Shown piece after piece: positions 22,987 through 24,725 of a stretch of 24,725 nucleotides of DNA. Below the pieces are notes generated by a model that was not told where the DNA came from, did no database searches, and worked only from the letters and a program-made list of their open reading frames with translations. This stretch comes from XYA12-FULL-58-9 sp001798605 (GTDB taxonomy: Bacteria; Myxococcota; XYA12-FULL-58-9): contig DAINMX010000079.1 of assembly GCA_036736205.1 (NCBI GenBank), positions 1 to 24,725 on the forward strand, given 5' to 3'. A program made the translations under genes and the position numbers. Each line of letters begins with the position of its first letter. Position 1 is the first letter of the stretch.

Positions 22987-23655
22987 ATGGAGGACAAACT
23001 ACGCATTCGGCCTACCGTCCTATTGCCCCTGCGCGAGCGCTCGGTTTTCGTGAACCACTATTTCAAACAAGGCGGCATTGGGGGGGTCTTTGTGCCGGGT
23101 TACACACGACTCGCGAGCGCAGAGGAGGTCGATGTCGAGATTGTGTTTGCTAAAGAGCAGGTCACTGTGCACTCGCGCGGTATCATTCGCTGGAAGCGCA
23201 TCACTGACCAAAGGAATCTTCCTGCCGGGGTAGGCGTAGAATTCGTGGAAAGTGAGCGTCACACCCGCGATCTCCTCCTTGAGTTCACCCAAGGTCGCGC
23301 CGTAACCCTGACAAAGCGCCGAACCCGCCGCTATCCGGCAATGCTCGAAATCGAGTACGCCTCCAACAGTGTCTTTCTAACCGACATAACCGATGATCTG
23401 AGCCGCGATGGCGCCTCCATTCTCACCAACCACGAGGTGGAAGTTGGTGACCTCATCCTAATGCGATTCAAGGTGCCAGGCCAAAGCAACGGCATCGAGG
23501 TCAAGTGCGAGGTTCGTTGGCGTCAGTTGGACGGGCGCAAAGGCTTTGGCGTTCGATTCATTTTTGACAGGCCTGGCGCGGAGAGGCGCGTCCGTGAGCT
23601 CATCGAGGAGGTCAAGCACCAGCAGGCTCAATTGTTCGGTGTGCCGACACCCTAG
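22987..23655 (+). CDS. Tandem PilZ-domain protein, likely c-di-GMP receptor
   Basis: The 222-residue soluble protein has two PilZ-type barrels. The first (about 5-100) has VNHYFKQGGIGGVFVPGY and GVGVEF, like myxobacterial PilZ variants, but lacks the RxxxR and DxSxxG binding residues. The second (about 108-205) keeps both: RRTRR (111-115) and DLSRDG (137-142). So c-di-GMP should bind the second domain only. It is transcribed divergently from the NtrC-like regulator, with a shared 129-bp control region containing a 17-bp tandem repeat. The nearby cyclase and EAL protein suggest it reads out their signal. ATG 22987 has no clear ribosome site. Its output partner is unknown. Confidence 0.9.
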   Translation: MEDKLRIRPTVLLPLRERSVFVNHYFKQGGIGGVFVPGYTRLASAEEVDVEIVFAKEQVTVHSRGIIRWKRITDQRNLPAGVGVEFVESERHTRDLLLEFTQGRAVTLTKRRTRRYPAMLEIEYASNSVFLTDITDDLSRDGASILTNHEVEVGDLILMRFKVPGQSNGIEVKCEVRWRQLDGRKGFGVRFIFDRPGAERRVRELIEEVKHQQAQLFGVPTP

Positions 23656-23695
23656 GTGCCCTGGTGGCCGCCACTGTGGGTGGGTATTGTTGCCA

Positions 23696-24688
23696 ATGCT
23701 CAAAATACTCGGGGTGGTTTTCGTAATGTTCTCCGTTCTTCCATTTGCCGCCCGTGCGGATCACAGAGGGATCATTCTCATCCACGCCGGCTACGGCACT
23801 CCCGGAAAATTCGTGCTGCAGGGTCGAGTTCTTGAAGGCGAAGGCATCCGGGCTGCCGACAAAGACCTCGGACGATTCGCTAATGTGGTCGACTCTTTCA
23901 ATACTCTTGAGACCGATGAGCTCAAGGGCGTTGGGGTTGAGGTTGAAATCGACGGCAGATCCTTCGCCAGCCGAACCGACGATGATGGCGTTTGGCGAAT
24001 TGAAAGTCAGGATTTGCTTTCCCCTCTGCCCACGGGTGCCCTCCCGATCACCGTGCGCGCAACCGGCGAGACTGGCTACGTCATTGCCGATGCCCACGGC
24101 GTCGTTCACATTTTCGGCGATGAACCGGGCATCGCGGTCATCAGCGATTTCGATGATACCGTCGCCAACAGCGGCGTCACCGACAAGAAGCGACTTATTG
24201 CCCGCACCCTGACCAAGAATGCCGCGCAGATGGAGGTTGTGGCGGGTGCCAGCGTCGCCTTTCGTCATGCCATGCAGGCGGGAGCCCGCGGTGTCTTCTA
24301 TGTGAGCGGCAGCCCACAGAACCTACACGAACGAATCACCGAATTCCTCCGCATCCAACAAATGCCCCCCGGCCCCATTCTGCTCAAGAACTTTGGCGAA
24401 GACCCGCTTACCAAGCACGTGGAATACAAGGTCGAACGTATCACCCACCTGATGAATCTCTTGCCAAATCTGAGCTTCATTCTGGTCGGTGATTCCGGCG
24501 AAAAGGACCCGGAGATTTATCGCATCGTTGCCGAGAGGTATCCTCGCCGAGTCATCGGCATCGTCATCCGTCGAGTCAACGACGCCGACAACACTGACTC
24601 TCGCCTCTTCGGGATGACGGCGCTGGATGACTACACAGGGGATCCCGAAGTCCTTGCGAAGCTGATCAACAAAGTGAGAATGAAATGA
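23696..24688 (+). CDS. Secreted APP1-type (DUF2183) HAD phosphatase
   Basis: The 330-residue protein begins with a signal peptide ending FAARADH (about 1-21). A beta-rich N-terminal domain follows (about 30-140). The C-terminal domain (about 145-300) carries the APP1 phosphatidate-phosphatase-like HAD motifs: DFDDT (151-155, nucleophile Asp151), YVSGSP (Ser204), a Lys in VEYK (245) and VGDSGEKD (Asp266). These are all the expected catalytic elements. Export suggests action on lipids or phosphate esters in the envelope, but the substrate is not known. ATG 23696 is used; TTG codons at 23687 and 23690 are alternatives, and no strong ribosome site is seen. The stop overlaps the next start as ATGA (24685-24688), so translation is probably coupled. 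Confidence 0.9.
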   Translation: MLKILGVVFVMFSVLPFAARADHRGIILIHAGYGTPGKFVLQGRVLEGEGIRAADKDLGRFANVVDSFNTLETDELKGVGVEVEIDGRSFASRTDDDGVWRIESQDLLSPLPTGALPITVRATGETGYVIADAHGVVHIFGDEPGIAVISDFDDTVANSGVTDKKRLIARTLTKNAAQMEVVAGASVAFRHAMQAGARGVFYVSGSPQNLHERITEFLRIQQMPPGPILLKNFGEDPLTKHVEYKVERITHLMNLLPNLSFILVGDSGEKDPEIYRIVAERYPRRVIGIVIRRVNDADNTDSRLFGMTALDDYTGDPEVLAKLINKVRMK

Positions 24689-24725
24689 TTGCGCAGCAAA
24701 CACTGCGGTGGTTCGGATTGGGAAT
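24685..24725 (+). CDS. Start of a gene leaving the window (partial)
   Basis: ATG 24685 overlaps the APP1 stop by ATGA and opens MIAQQTLRWFGLG before the window ends. The tight overlap is typical of operon partners. Too little is visible to name it. Confidence 0.45.
   Translation, partial: MIAQQTLRWFGLG

Overview
The window reads as a chromosomal piece of a Myxococcota-like (former Deltaproteobacteria) genome, probably a draft or metagenome assembly. The inference rests on moderately high GC, lipoproteins with choice-of-anchor-D/ASH-type modules and Cys-rich inserts, a Ser/Thr kinase with a PEGA-like tail, a GYF/AgmX-type envelope protein, many c-di-GMP proteins and a RayT-type transposase. 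A run of exactly 100 N (19700-19799) shows scaffolding. No marker gene here fixes the taxon.

Left part (1-2.6 kb): an uninformative edge, a minus-strand secreted lipoprotein (386-1297) and an intact IS200-like/RayT transposase (1503-2216). Plus-strand block (2.6-7.6 kb): an Asp-box beta-propeller lipoprotein, a small lipoprotein, ExbB/TolQ and ExbD/TolR, an FtsB-like coiled-coil protein and a transmembrane Ser/Thr kinase. Convergent with it is a GYF_2-TM-coiled-coil protein with an AgmX/TonB-like C-terminus (7706-8581), a plausible partner of the ExbB/ExbD motor.

Middle (8.7-12.6 kb, minus): an acidic 55-residue protein, then hisS-tlpA-like-dsbD-like, where the last two form a plausible periplasmic thiol-reducing pathway. 

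Right part (12.7-23.7 kb) is rich in c-di-GMP signalling: a membrane GAF-GGDEF cyclase, a 1062-residue secreted HEAT/beta-propeller protein, a gap-interrupted locus encoding a Bergerat ATPase-PilZ protein and a REC-degenerate GGDEF-EAL protein, a two-receiver NtrC-like protein whose AAA+ core has lost its catalytic and sigma54-contact residues, and, divergently, a tandem PilZ protein. A perfect 17-bp tandem repeat sits between predicted promoters of the last two, both of which look leaderless. The right edge holds a secreted APP1-type HAD phosphatase coupled by ATGA to a gene leaving the window.

The best candidate for something undescribed is the 18.1-23.7 kb cluster: a putatively ATPase-dead NtrC-like regulator, an RsbW-like ATPase joined to a PilZ sensor, an EAL protein and a second PilZ protein, with repeat-rich control regions between them.
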